Source: Chrysaora quinquecirrha (taxonomy: Eukaryota > Cnidaria > Scyphozoa > Semaeostomeae > Pelagiidae). From it: a DNA stretch of 64,000 nucleotides. The notes under the pieces were generated by a model. That model saw nothing but the letters and a program-made list of their open reading frames with translations, was not told the origin of the DNA and did not search any database. Positions within the stretch are counted from its first letter, which is position 1, and every line of letters starts with the position of its first letter. Location of the stretch: the NCBI GenBank assembly GCA_014526335.1, contig JACTAT010000052.1, positions 3,404,000-3,467,999 of the forward strand, read 5' to 3'. Shown piece by piece: positions 21,301 to 32,000 of this stretch. Made by a program: the position numbers and the translations under genes.

Positions 21301-24300
21301 ATTTGGTCTCAAAAGCTACCTGACTGTCTGTTTCTTTGAAGATGGCTAGTTGTCTTTTCTGACCCAAAAAGCTGCCTCGAATCTCCTCGAAGCTTGACGG
21401 CTATTGGCGAAACTTGGAACAAAGAAAGCGATAATTAGGACGCGTGTAATAAGTCTGAAAAGTTAGTTTTGTTGTGTTCTCGCTTTAAAGAGTGACAACA
21501 GGGACGAATGAAGTGAGTCTACAGCTAATCCCTGATAGCAATAATATTAAAGATAGCAATGGTAGTTATGAAAGTGATGATAGCGAAAATAGCAATGGTC
21601 GTGATGCTGTAGTGAGTTTACGGCTAATTCTAGCGTTTCTTACTACTTATTTCAAGTATTAACTAACGAGTTTTGATTTATCATCAGTCTCTCTGAAATA
21701 ATTCAACGTAACCATTGTTCTTTTAGCTCGGCAATCACATTGATGTTTCTACTGGAAAATGGACAGCACTTGATTCTGGAATTGGAGCTGGTGTTGACTC
21801 TTTCTTTGAATATCTCGTAAAGGGTGGAATCATGTTTAGTAAAACGAAGTTGATTGATATGTTCAAAGGTTAGTAGCCTATAGTGATGATATTGGTGATA
21901 ATGATGATAGCAATTGGTAGCGATGATAGCGATGTTTGTGTTGATAGAAATGATGGGCAATGATAGTTATGATAGCAGTGATAATAACGATGATGTTGAT
22001 GATGTCAATGATAGTAATGATAGCATTGATAGTCATGATAGTGATGATAGCGATTTATGAAGATTGTAATGATATCAATAACAGTTTTGATAGCAATAAT
22101 AGTAATTGTAGCAATTATAGTAACGATAGCAATGATAATTAAGAAAGAGATGATAGGGATGATAGTGATAATAGTGAAGATGTGTTTTTATGCAAAAATT
22201 TGTGGCAAGCGTGACCTCTTAAGACGAGCAAGTCCGGCAAACTGATGTAACTCTTTGTTGAAGTATCTGCATATATGCGAAGTATATTGGTCATAAATGG
22301 CGAACAATAGGATAGATTTTTCCACAAGTGGCATACCACAATAGATGGAACTCGAACCTGGACTGCATGAACAGAGAGCCAACGACGTTTCCACTGAGCT
22401 ATAGAGCTCAATCAAATCGCCGAGTAACTCTTCAAGTCATACAGCCCAAGGCTATCATCCCGTTTGATTTTTGTGTTTCTGCTGTGTTGAGCCTTCTTCA
22501 GCACCATACATATTTGTGTATATTTGTTATAAATGGCGAACAATAGGATAGGTTTTTCCACAAGGGGCATACTGGAATAGATGAGATTCTAACCTGGACT
22601 GCATGAACAGAGAGCCAACGACGTTTCCACTGAGCTATCGAGCTCAATCAAATCGCCGAGTAACTCTTCAAGTCATACAGCCCAAGGCTATCATCCCGTT
22701 TGATTTTTGTGTTTCTGCTGTGTTGAGCCTTCTTCAGCACCATACATATTTGTGTATATTTGTTATAAATGGCGAACAATAGGATAGGTTTTTCCACAAG
22801 GGGCATACTGGAATAGATGGGACTCGAACCTGGACTGCATGAACAGACAGCCAAAGACGTTTCCACTGATCTATAGAGCTCAATGAAATCGCCGAGTAAC
22901 TTTCCAAGTCATACAGCCCAAGGCTCCCCTTCCGTTAGATTTTTGTGTTTCGGCTATGTTGAGCCTTCTTCAGCACCATACATATTTGTGTATATTTTTC
23001 ATGAATGGCGAACACTAGGATAGACTTTCCACAAGTGGCATGGTACCACAATAGATCGGACATGGAACTGGACTGCATGACCAGAGAGCCAACGACGTTT
23101 CCACTGATCTATAGAGCTCAATGAAATCGCCGAGTAACTTTCCAAGTCATACAGCCCAAGGCTCCCCTTCCGTTTGGCTTTTGAACTATTTGCGTATATG
23201 CGAATTATATAAGTGTAATGCTTGCGTCTTGCCTTTTAGAAATGAATTCAAAAATTCAAAACATCTGAAATACGATGATTGGTATGTGTGGGCTCATATG
23301 GAGACAGCTTCTATTACACTGCCAGTATTTCAATCTTTAGATGCTTATTGGCCTGGGCTGCAAGTAAGTATTAAGTCAGCCTAATGTCGACATTGCGCAC
23401 AATCAGAACTAGGTGCCGACTGCTATAATAGGCGGCTATTATAAACGGCATAAGCGCTCTGGCAACTGGCAACTAGTTGGCAACTAGTTTCTTTTTGACA
23501 GCAACTACACGCAGATTTTTTTATAAGCAACTTCGCTTGGGTCTAGTTCAAAAAGTTGCTGATTTTTGGACCTCTTATGGCCACCTTTTAGTAGCAAAAG
23601 TTGCTTAGTAGTTGCTTAATTTTAGGTGTATATTTTGCCCTAAGAATAGTATAGAGGCTAGAAAACTGCAAAATTTGGAGTTATCCTATAGCTCTTTATG
23701 CAACATAACGCTAGAACACCTAGTATACAGCAAAGTAATACTATAAATAACATCAGTCAAAAAGTACCATGTAATTGTTACCATATAGTGACTGTATTGA
23801 AAGTTAAGATGTTGCTTAGGTTTTTTCCTGTGGTACTATAGGTTGCTTAAAGTTTAAGGCCTTCTACATCTTGGCTGCTTATAAGCGGTTGCTTATGAAA
23901 AAAACTGCGTGTAATCAGCGCACAGTGCCAAAACGTTGGACATGTTCTATACTTTTGCGATTGGTTGAAAATTGATTCCCGTGAGTCGCTGTCGACCTGA
24001 GCGCTTTTGCTACCGCGATCAACTGTGAGAAATATCCTATAAGATCTGACCAATTGTGGACATGTTGACATAAGTTAGCAGTTACAACTAGTTGGCGTTA
24101 GTTCTATATGGTATCTTAGTTTGGCAAACAGACTGGATTTATATTTGAAGATTTTTTATTTCCCATGCCTCGCTTCAACATATTTAATATAGCAATCTCA
24201 CTGACTTCATATTGACAGAGTATTGGCATATGAGAATCAGCAGTTTTCTTCATACCTACAGATTCTTAAACCTTTCCTGCATGAATTTTGATTTTCATGG

Positions 24301-27075
24301 ACAAATTATTTCGTGTAGATCTGCATGTATTTTGCGTCCAGTTTGTCAAGTAAACAAAAAAATTAAAAAAAATACATTTTGATATATTTCTAAATTGTTG
24401 CTCCGGAGCAACATCATGCGGCAAGGGTAAAATAAGGTATTAAAAGTATTGATCTCAGTTGAGACTTCTTTTTGAAGCACTATACTTGCAAACATAAATG
24501 GCTATTGCTTTTAATCTCATAAAGCAAATGCACATCCATTTACTTACAATTTCAACATTATACAAGTAGCTGCGGACCAGTTTTTTGACAAAATTATGTC
24601 TGCTACGTCAATAAATTTCCAGACATACCGTACAAGCTCTGTTAAGCTCCCTCTCTTATTTTAGCCCCCTCTCTATTAAGCCCCCCTTTTTCAAGCGAAA
24701 ATTTGAAATAAGCCCCTCCTCCCTATTAAGCCCCCCTCTTATTTTGGCCGCTAAAAGTTCTGTAGTAAACGTAGGAAATTAAATGAAATTAAGTTGTAAC
24801 GTGTTTGCTATCCAAATCTTGTGTCTTACAACAACTAATAACTACTTAGTTACTAAATTCATGTGATCTAAGGTAAAAACTTTCTTAGTTCATTTTATAA
24901 CTTTTATAATGTCTGTAGTATTCGTCTTGACAAATGAAGAACAAAATATGCTAGTCCCCCCAAAAAAAACTTTCAAAAGGAAATAAGCCCCCGGGGGCAA
25001 AATAGAGCTTTATGGTATACCCTTATATGGGAGTTCCACGAGCAAATTCCTTCATCCTTCGCATTATCATCTTTCGTGATGAAACTAGAAGTCATTTCTA
25101 AACCCATACATTCCCCAGCTGCTACGCCTCTGTATGTATATGTCTTTTATTGTATGTATCAATTAGTACACCACTGTATGTAATTCTTCTTTACCATTGT
25201 AACTATTTGTTCTTTTCCACAGTCATTGATGGGGAACATAGGCGAAGCTTCACGAACGTTATACAAATATCATAAAGTATGGAGGCAATTTGGTTTTACT
25301 CCTGAGTTTTATCAAATTGGATCAGCAGAACCATTTGGTGGGAGAGAGGGTTATCCACTCCGCCCAGGTGAGTAGGAAATATATTTCAATAATTTGCTTA
25401 TCGTCGTTGATCAGTGTGAAAATATATTGCTACCCGGCTCTGGCTTGTATACCGCTTGTGTAACTTATAGGTAGCTAGTGAACTGGACATATGCTGACAC
25501 ATGATGTATATTCATCATAAGTGGGCTACCACAGTTTTATAATTGCCTTGACTGGGATTTGAACCAGTGACCTTCTGGATAACAAGCCAGTTGACTACTC
25601 CACTGCACTAAACAGTGCAATGAAGTAGCCAGCCTAACTCGAGGTCCTTCCAGTCACAGGTCTCCTCCACAGCCAAGGTATTTCTTTGTGTTTCGGCTTA
25701 AAGCCTTCATCAGAGCATAGAACATATAGTGCACTGGACATATGCTGACAAAATTGTGGTATCCCACTTATGATGAATATACAACTTGTGTAACTTATGT
25801 ACAGTTAGCCCCCTTTTAAGACTTTTTAAGGCTCTTACTTAGCCCTCTGATATGCCCCCTCAAAAATGAGCAGCCCCGGTAGCCTCAATAGAGGTTTTTG
25901 CGTTGGTAACGAATGCAATTTTTAGTTAAAAGTGATTCGTTGGATACAGGAGAAATTTGGGACGACCTTCATTTGACTTTTGGGACAATTTAGGGATGCA
26001 GTCAAACAATGACCCTAAATTGATAAGAACACAGGTTGTGCCTAAATTTTAAGAACAATTAAGGAAAAAATACGGTGAATTTATGGTCCGCTTTGGGACA
26101 CATTTGGTTCAGCGTCGCTTTATTTTACTGTGTGCATTTTGTGATAAGAACTGAAAACATTAAAAAACTTTCAGTATTTCAGTGTGATAGCAAATTCTTA
26201 GTTCAAATTTTGAATACTTGTTATCAATAAGAAAATATTTCTCTATAAGACTTCTACCATTTCGCTTCGCAGAGCTTATTGAAAGTACAATGTACCTATA
26301 TCAAGCTACCAAAGACCCATACTACCTTGAAATTGGTAGAGACATTTTGGAGTCCATTGAAAGAAATACCAAAACATCTTGTGGATATGCAACAGTAAGT
26401 TAATTATTACAGTATTTATTTATTTGAAACTTGCTACTTCTATGGCGCGAACTAGGCAACCTTCCGTGATATACTAGGAATGCCCTGGAACGCCTGGAAT
26501 AGGCATCCCCTTTTAAAGTTTGAGTCAGTTTTGGAAATTAGCGTAACAGAGCACAGAGCAGTTATAGGAAAATATCTCGGGGCCGCCCAGCTTCAAACTG
26601 TTGTGCAATTCAAGATAGCTAATTTAATATTTATTCGCTCATGTATTTTCCTGATATGGGTTATCTCTTGCCAAAGTGTTTGTTTTTCGACTGATTTCGA
26701 CTGAATTTGTTCTTTATTTGCATTATCAATGCTTTGAGGCCCCTCGGGGGCTCCTAGAGGTCAGGGCTCCCTCAAAGTACTCTATGATAAACTGAACAAC
26801 GATAATAGTGATTATTTTTTCGAATCACTGCATTCGAACTGTAACAAGCCAAACATGATTTCCAAAATGTAACTCTTCTTCTTGAGCGGTTAATCTAGCG
26901 CTCACATAGCGATAACTGACATCGCCGATTATGGTGGTTATGGCGATGATACTGATGATGAAGATGATGATGATGATGATGATGATGATCAGGATAATCA
27001 CGATGATGATGACAACTTTGATGATGATCATGATCATGATCATGATGATGATCAGGATGATCACGATAATGATGA

Positions 27076-27119
<44 letters not shown>

Positions 27120-28594
27120 GTGACATGATGAAAATAATAATGATGGTGAGTATGAATAACGAGAACAGGGAAGCTCGAGGGTTGGATATAAACGGCGAGA
27201 AAGACAATTATTTACAATGAATCTTTTCAGGTACGAAATGTTGTCACTCATGAATTAGAAGATAGGATGGAGTCGTTCTTTTTGGCCGAGACTACAAAAT
27301 ATTTATATTTATTATTCGATGAGGAAAACTTCATTCATAAACACGACGATCAAAGACAATCTCAACTCTCCCATGTACCCAGTCACTGTTTATTTGGAAA
27401 ACTAGGATATATATTCAATACAGAGGCACATCCTTTGGACATCGCTGCTGTCAATTGTTGCAGTACTTATAACAGAACATCTCGTGAATTCACCACAAAA
27501 ACAAATAGTCATTTAGAGGACATGTTTCTTCAGCTAGATAAAGATACTGATAAAACTGAACATTTTACTGGGAAGCACAAATGTAAAGCAAGACCTTTCT
27601 CTCAAAGAATGTTTTCGAACGGTGCTTATCTAGAAGATAATGACAATATTTTCAGGTGAAATTGATTTGATCAAATGTTAAAGTTAATATTTACTGAGAC
27701 AGAATCGATAGATATCTACTGTAAGTAAAGGCCTGGCTACACTAGGAGACATGGCAAGCGCGACATGACATGTCCCCTCGTTGTCTCCCAGTTTAGCCAC
27801 TTAGGAAACTTTGCAGCAAGCGACAAACTTGTATCGAGAGACACGCAAATGTTTCTGGGACGCAAAAGAATTATTTCTTGTCTCGTTAACTCGGGGGACA
27901 TGTGCTCGCTTGTCTTTCGCATGTTTAGCCACCCTGGGAGACACGCCGAATACAATGTCACTTAGTTTAACCACAGCTCAAGACTTATCCATAAATGCAA
28001 GCGCATGAGTTACCTTTGATTCAAACACAGTGCCAATCCCTAGCCAAACGATCAAACATTGTTTGTTAAACATTTAAAATTTGCTTGTCAAGCAATATTT
28101 TTTACCATAATTTTACCGTTTCGTCTCGTTGAAAAACAATATTAATCAAACATTGTTGCTTGTATCATCAATTCTGTTTAGGATGCTGGTCAACCAATGT
28201 TTTTTTACGAAACCACACGTAGAAACATTGCTTGATAAGCAAATTCAAATTGTTTAATCAACAGTGTTTAGTTGTTTAACCTGGGTCTAATCTTCTCGAT
28301 GACGCAAAGAGGGGTGGAGGTTGCGAAAATCTGCCCATAAAACCTTAGCCCGCATTAGGCCTTATAATGATATACCAAACTTGCAGCTTCAAGGAACTAA
28401 ATTTAGTTCAGAAAGGGTATTCAAGAAACTTAGCGTTTCTGTTCGTTCTGAGAAAGGTGCCTCCACTAAAAGACGATTATTTCCAATATTTTGGATCCTC
28501 AGCTGCTGCCACAGGACTTCACCTCGACTATGCTTCAGCTGGTCTGGCTGTCAGCATTTTCCTAGTTTCTGCTTTATATATTTTACACGAGTAA
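15375..28594 (+). CDS. EDEM2: EDEM2-like ER degradation alpha-mannosidase-like protein (GH47)
   Basis: GH47-family protein expected in the ER lumen, where EDEM proteins promote mannose trimming and disposal of misfolded glycoproteins. Exons: up to 15501, 15765-15875, 16743-16782, 16899-17004, 17491-17616, 19158-19295, 20805-20878, 21727-21868, 23240-23363, 25223-25367, 26273-26394, 27231-27655 and 28387-28594. Diagnostic stretches are [84 protein letters not shown] and FNTEAHP, matching EDEM2 rather than EDEM1 or EDEM3. Length (about 600 residues) fits. The last exon ends in a hydrophobic helix, [17 protein letters not shown], then LHE. Two frame problems exist: the only signal-peptide-like N-terminus ([22 protein letters not shown] 15417) is out of frame with the exon end, and exon 9 shifts frame near 23268. 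Either sequence errors or a decaying gene. Convergent with the inositol monophosphatase gene. Confidence 0.9.
16055..16466 (+). mobile_element. tRNA-derived SINE with TTGC tail
   Basis: It opens with a tRNA-like head holding A-box TGGCAGAGTGG and B-box GGGTTCGAACC about 30 bp later. A unique body follows, and it ends in (TTGC)n (about 16440-16465). The head lacks a clean acceptor stem and is followed by non-tRNA sequence, so this is a SINE rather than a functional tRNA gene. It lies in EDEM2 intron 2. Confidence 0.75.
17751..18107. mobile_element. TTAA-flanked MITE
   Basis: Bounded by TTAA on both sides. The left end is GCCTGTTTCACACTTGTG and the right end is ...GTTTGAACAGGC, an imperfect inverted repeat. 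The interior is rich in GTCGA words. TTAA targets point to a piggyBac- or Kolobok-type mobiliser. In EDEM2 intron 5. Confidence 0.6.
18775..19022. mobile_element. Decayed copy of the CTAAACTAGGAGAC MITE family
   Basis: It shares GCGACACTGTATTCGGC, GGCTAAACATGC, CTACAAAGTTTCCGAGGTGG and the end TTTCCTAGTTTAGCCAG with better copies at 47698-47995 and 48141-48420. Confidence 0.75.
20998..21240 (+). mobile_element. tRNA-derived SINE, second family
   Basis: The A-box-like TATGGCGCAGTGGTTAGCG is followed by a B-box-like GAGGGTTTGCGCC. The body contains ACCCAGGTGTATAAATGGGT, a short palindromic core seen in many invertebrate SINEs. In EDEM2 intron 7. Confidence 0.6.
21885..22170. repeat. GATAGCAATGAT-type microsatellite
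   Basis: Imperfect GATGATAGY/AATGATAGY repeats run for almost 300 bp in EDEM2 intron 8. The Ile/Met-rich open frames across it are not genes. Confidence 0.85.
22195..23185 (-). mobile_element. Tandem array of four tRNA-derived SINE units
   Basis: On the minus strand each unit carries TAGCTCAGTGGAAACGTC (A-box) and CCAGGTTCGAG (B-box), then a body with GGCGAACAATAGGATAG and GAGCCTTCTTCAGCACC. Unit heads lie near 22345, 22575, 22805 and 23060, a period of about 230 to 255 bp, and neighbouring units are nearly identical. Tandem amplification of a SINE is unusual. A further single copy is at 60485-60920. In EDEM2 intron 8. Confidence 0.75.
23506..23913. mobile_element. TACACGC-ended MITE
   Basis: Left end TACACGCAGATTTTTTTATA, right end its near complement (...ATGAAAAAAACTGCGTGTA). 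The interior repeats AGTTGCTTA-type words. The TACAC start followed by TTTTTTTATAAG recalls the elements at 10287 and 11122. In EDEM2 intron 9. Confidence 0.75.
25480..25800 (-). mobile_element. tRNA-derived repeat with inverted flanks
   Basis: On the minus strand a tRNA-like head reads GTGGAGTAGTCAACTGG...GGTTCAAATCCC. The flanks ATATGCTGACA...CATCATAAGTGGG and their complement enclose it. A TTTCGGCTTAAAGCCTTCAT segment resembles part of the 22195-23185 units, suggesting a related family. In EDEM2 intron 10. Confidence 0.55.
26930..27125. repeat. (GAT)n microsatellite
   Basis: Near-pure ATG/GAT triplets interspersed with GATCATGATC. Met- or His-rich frames on both strands are artefacts. In EDEM2 intron 11, about 100 bp before exon 12. 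Confidence 0.9.
27730..27990. mobile_element. CTAAACTAGGAGAC MITE family copy
   Basis: It starts GGCCTGGCTACACTAGGAGACATGG and ends near GTCACTTAGTTTAACCACAGC, with the family words ACATGTGCTCGCTTG and CACCCTGGGAGACACG inside. In the last EDEM2 intron. Confidence 0.75.
28026..28292. mobile_element. Third copy of the GGCCCT-type MITE (decayed)
   Basis: It contains CCAAACGATCAAACATTG and TTTGCTTGTCAAGCAAT, the family words of the element at 1112-1385. The outer ends are degraded. It sits about 100 bp before the last EDEM2 exon. Confidence 0.55.
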
Positions 28595-29087
28595 ATAGAG
28601 CTAGTCTAATGAACAATGCACCTCAAATCCAGGAATGTGGCGAGGTACAAACTTCTGGGAGAGGGTGTCCCGTGTCAAACTTAAAGTGCCTAAATGTTCC
28701 CCATTCTGTAGGGTTAAAAACATTTGAACAAGTTGCCAAGGCCGTTATTTTCTACCATTTTGCCCGAATACTGCCCCACAAAAGTACAACGTTACCCAAT
28801 GTCGGTAAGTTTTGACGTTTTTTAGGGTTTTTCTCTGCTCATATCTAAGGCGACTGTAGAAATCAAAGACAGACTGAATGAGGCATCTTGGTAAACGATT
28901 AATTAATGCTGCAATTTGTCATATCTTAATATATTCCTCAATTTCTTGTTTAAAAAGGATTGATATTCTGTCGTTCTTGTGAATTAAAAACTTAACTACA
29001 ATTTGCTCAAAGCAAAGAGTTCAAAATTCAAAGATAAATTGATCTCTTTAAGCTAGAGCAGTTTATTATATATTGCGGTGAATTCTT

Positions 29088-32000
29088 CTAGTCTCTCCCT
29101 GCGTCAATTTGCGTTAGTTCGTTAGCTACTTGGTGTATGATTTCTTTTGAGCTTGCGCATAACAGGTTCCTTGCCATTAAGTCGAACGTCTCACCTAAAA
29201 GAATTATACAGTTTAGCCTCAGGGTTTACTTTGTAAGGCCGCTTTTAGGTCTTGTCGAATTTAATTCAAGCAAGATTTGAAATAAGTTCGGCCTAAATTC
29301 ATCCATATAAAGCAGTTATTTTATTAACTGCTACACTATGAGTTAAGTCCAACAGGATTTGCCAAACCTAATTCTTAAGTTCGACAGAAATGCAGTGTTG
29401 CTTTATATGGTCGCATTTTGGTCGAACTTAGTCAAAATCGATTTACTGCAGGCATTTTTGAATTTAAAATTCGCGCCTTTTGGGTCTCTTTTTCAGTTAA
29501 AAAAAACCAAAAAACTCAACTTTGAATTAAGTTCGACACAACATTAACGACATATAAAGTCAGCGTCGCTCTTACGTCGCTTCCATGCCGGATTGAATTA
29601 ATAAAATGCGACACGACCTTCGGGGGAAAATATTTGTCTGTTGATCGTGGGTGTCCTTTAAAAGAGGTATCCGTATAATAAGGTTCTACTCTAATACATT
29701 TACCTTTTGTACTTGTAACAGTGCCACCAGCTTCTTCTATGATCAATTTTCCAGCTGCCATATCCCAGCAATGTATACCCCATTCGTAATACACATCAGC
29801 TGCACCGGATGCCACCATTGCCATATTCAAGGCTGCTGATCCCAAGGAACGAAGTCTGAAAAACGCCAAACAAATCCACGTCTTGTCTAAAGTTGCAAAA
29901 AATTATTTTGAAAAAGCTATAAAATGCTTTCAATTGCATACATTATTTTTTTTACCAGGAAAACCTTACTAAGGAACTTGAGACTGAAAATTCCCAAAAA
30001 AATTAAGGAACTTTATGGAACTACCCAGCTCCCTAAGTCCCCGTCTGCACGGATACATTCTCAAATGAAGACGCAATGACTTCTTTGCATTTTCACCTCC
30101 CGTCTACACGACTTCCGTAAAACTGCAGTCTGAAAACGCAAACCTTTGAAAACGGTTTCCAGAGTCGAATCTTTTGAAGACGCAGCTTATTGAAAAACGC
30201 AATTTTCCCGTGTAGACACCGAAAACACAATCATTTGAAAACGATGTAGCTAAAACAATAACTTTCTGTGGTTAATTGGTGTTGCATTTCAAAATTTACC
30301 GTTAGGAAACGTGATGTCATCGTTTTCATGTGGACAACGATAACGTTGTGAAAACGCTAGTGTACAAGCAAAACGTTCTATACGTTTTCACTGGACTGAA
30401 AACGAAACTTATTCAAAACGTATCCGTGTAGACGGGAGAATAATTTTCTTCAATTACAAGACGGTTTTTACAACAAAATAACCGAATAGCAACATTTATC
30501 CCATCATACTTTCCGTAAATGACACCATTTATATAAGTTAGAAAACGAAGTTGGTTCAAATGAAGCGTCAGCATCTCTCACAACGAAGAAGTGCCGACAC
30601 CTCAAAACGTTTTGAGTGCGTTTCTCTGGACACACAATTAGACTTCGTTTTGGCTTCTGCTGTAGTAGTTTCTGAGATTGGCGACTCAAGTAGTTTCTGA
30701 GTTTCTAAGTAGTTCTTCGAGCAGAAATATATAATAGTAACAGCATCGCCATAGTATTGGAAAATTAAAGGGCATGTGAAACTAACTTATTTGAGCAACG
30801 CATTGACATGAAGCACTGATCAAACTATTAATCGTCAAAAGAAATGCTATAAGAAAAACCTTTTTAAGTTTTATACCCATGTGATGGTCCATTTGGCCTT
30901 CCAATCACTTTCATCATATTCCCAGATACAGTTTTTAGTCTTTCCGGTGTTCTGTTGCTGCCCCATTCAGACAAAACTAGAGCACTACTAAGTTCTGCAA
31001 AATAACATGAAATACGCCTTAACCATTGATAACTAGAAGGAAGATAGTGTATGTTAAAACAAGAATAAGAAAAATTAGAAAACTAAAGACAGTTTGGGGG
31101 GCACAGGCTGCAGGTCAACACCAAGCTGTCAGAACCCCAATCCTGTGCACTGTGATTAGAAGTCACCCCAGACATCTGGGTCCCTACTGATTTATCAACC
31201 TTAGAAGAATGTACAGCTGGGACAGGAAGACATTGTGTGTTATAAATTTGCTCTTGTCGATATACAGTGCATCCTTAATTATCCGAACACCTCGGAATCA
31301 ATTTTTTTTAATTTTCGTACGTTTACGCAGTTACACTATGCCGGCATGCCTCGTCGCGCCATGAATTTTGTATCGGATTGGGCTATCAGTTACACTATGA
31401 CGACTCAATCCGGTATAAGACGCTTCGCAAATCGTCATGAAAATCATGGCGCTCTGGAGGTGATATGAAAATCAAGACGCGACGCGGCGACACAGTGTAA
31501 TCATGCAAATCCGATATATGACGCTCCGAAACCTTGTTTTTCTATTGTTTCACAAAACAAATGCGAAGCAAATCTGCAAAGGAGCTGCCGTGGCGTCTCA
31601 GTGTAACTGCAATGATCGTGATAAAAACCATGGCGCTGCGCTCAGTATAACTGCTTGGCAAAATCCTATGAAGGCACGAAAATCAAAACGCAACGACATC
31701 ATGCCGGCATAGTGTAACTGGGGCTTTAGACTTTAGAATGGGAATCAGTTAATCAGTTGCACAACGACAAAGTAGTTCACTAAGCAGTTTAGCGGGTGAA
31801 AGATGATGGTGAAGTTGAAAGGGTGTAATTAGCGCCAGTCGCTAGACTCTCAAAATGCAGATAAACAAATGAGACCACGCCAAGAGACTTTGACGCTCCC
31901 AGGACTGGCGTTCAAACCCCAATCTCGCTAAGCTTTTGACACTACGAGTTCAAAAGCCACAGCACCTCAAAGCAACAGTTGCATACTCAGCAGACTTCTA

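Noticed and set aside
22320..22415. tRNA genes in a cluster on the minus strand
   Set aside because: The heads recur every 230-255 bp with identical non-tRNA bodies; they are SINE units.
26825..27251. His-, Ile- and Met-rich frames on both strands
   Set aside because: Produced by the (GAT)n microsatellite in EDEM2 intron 11.
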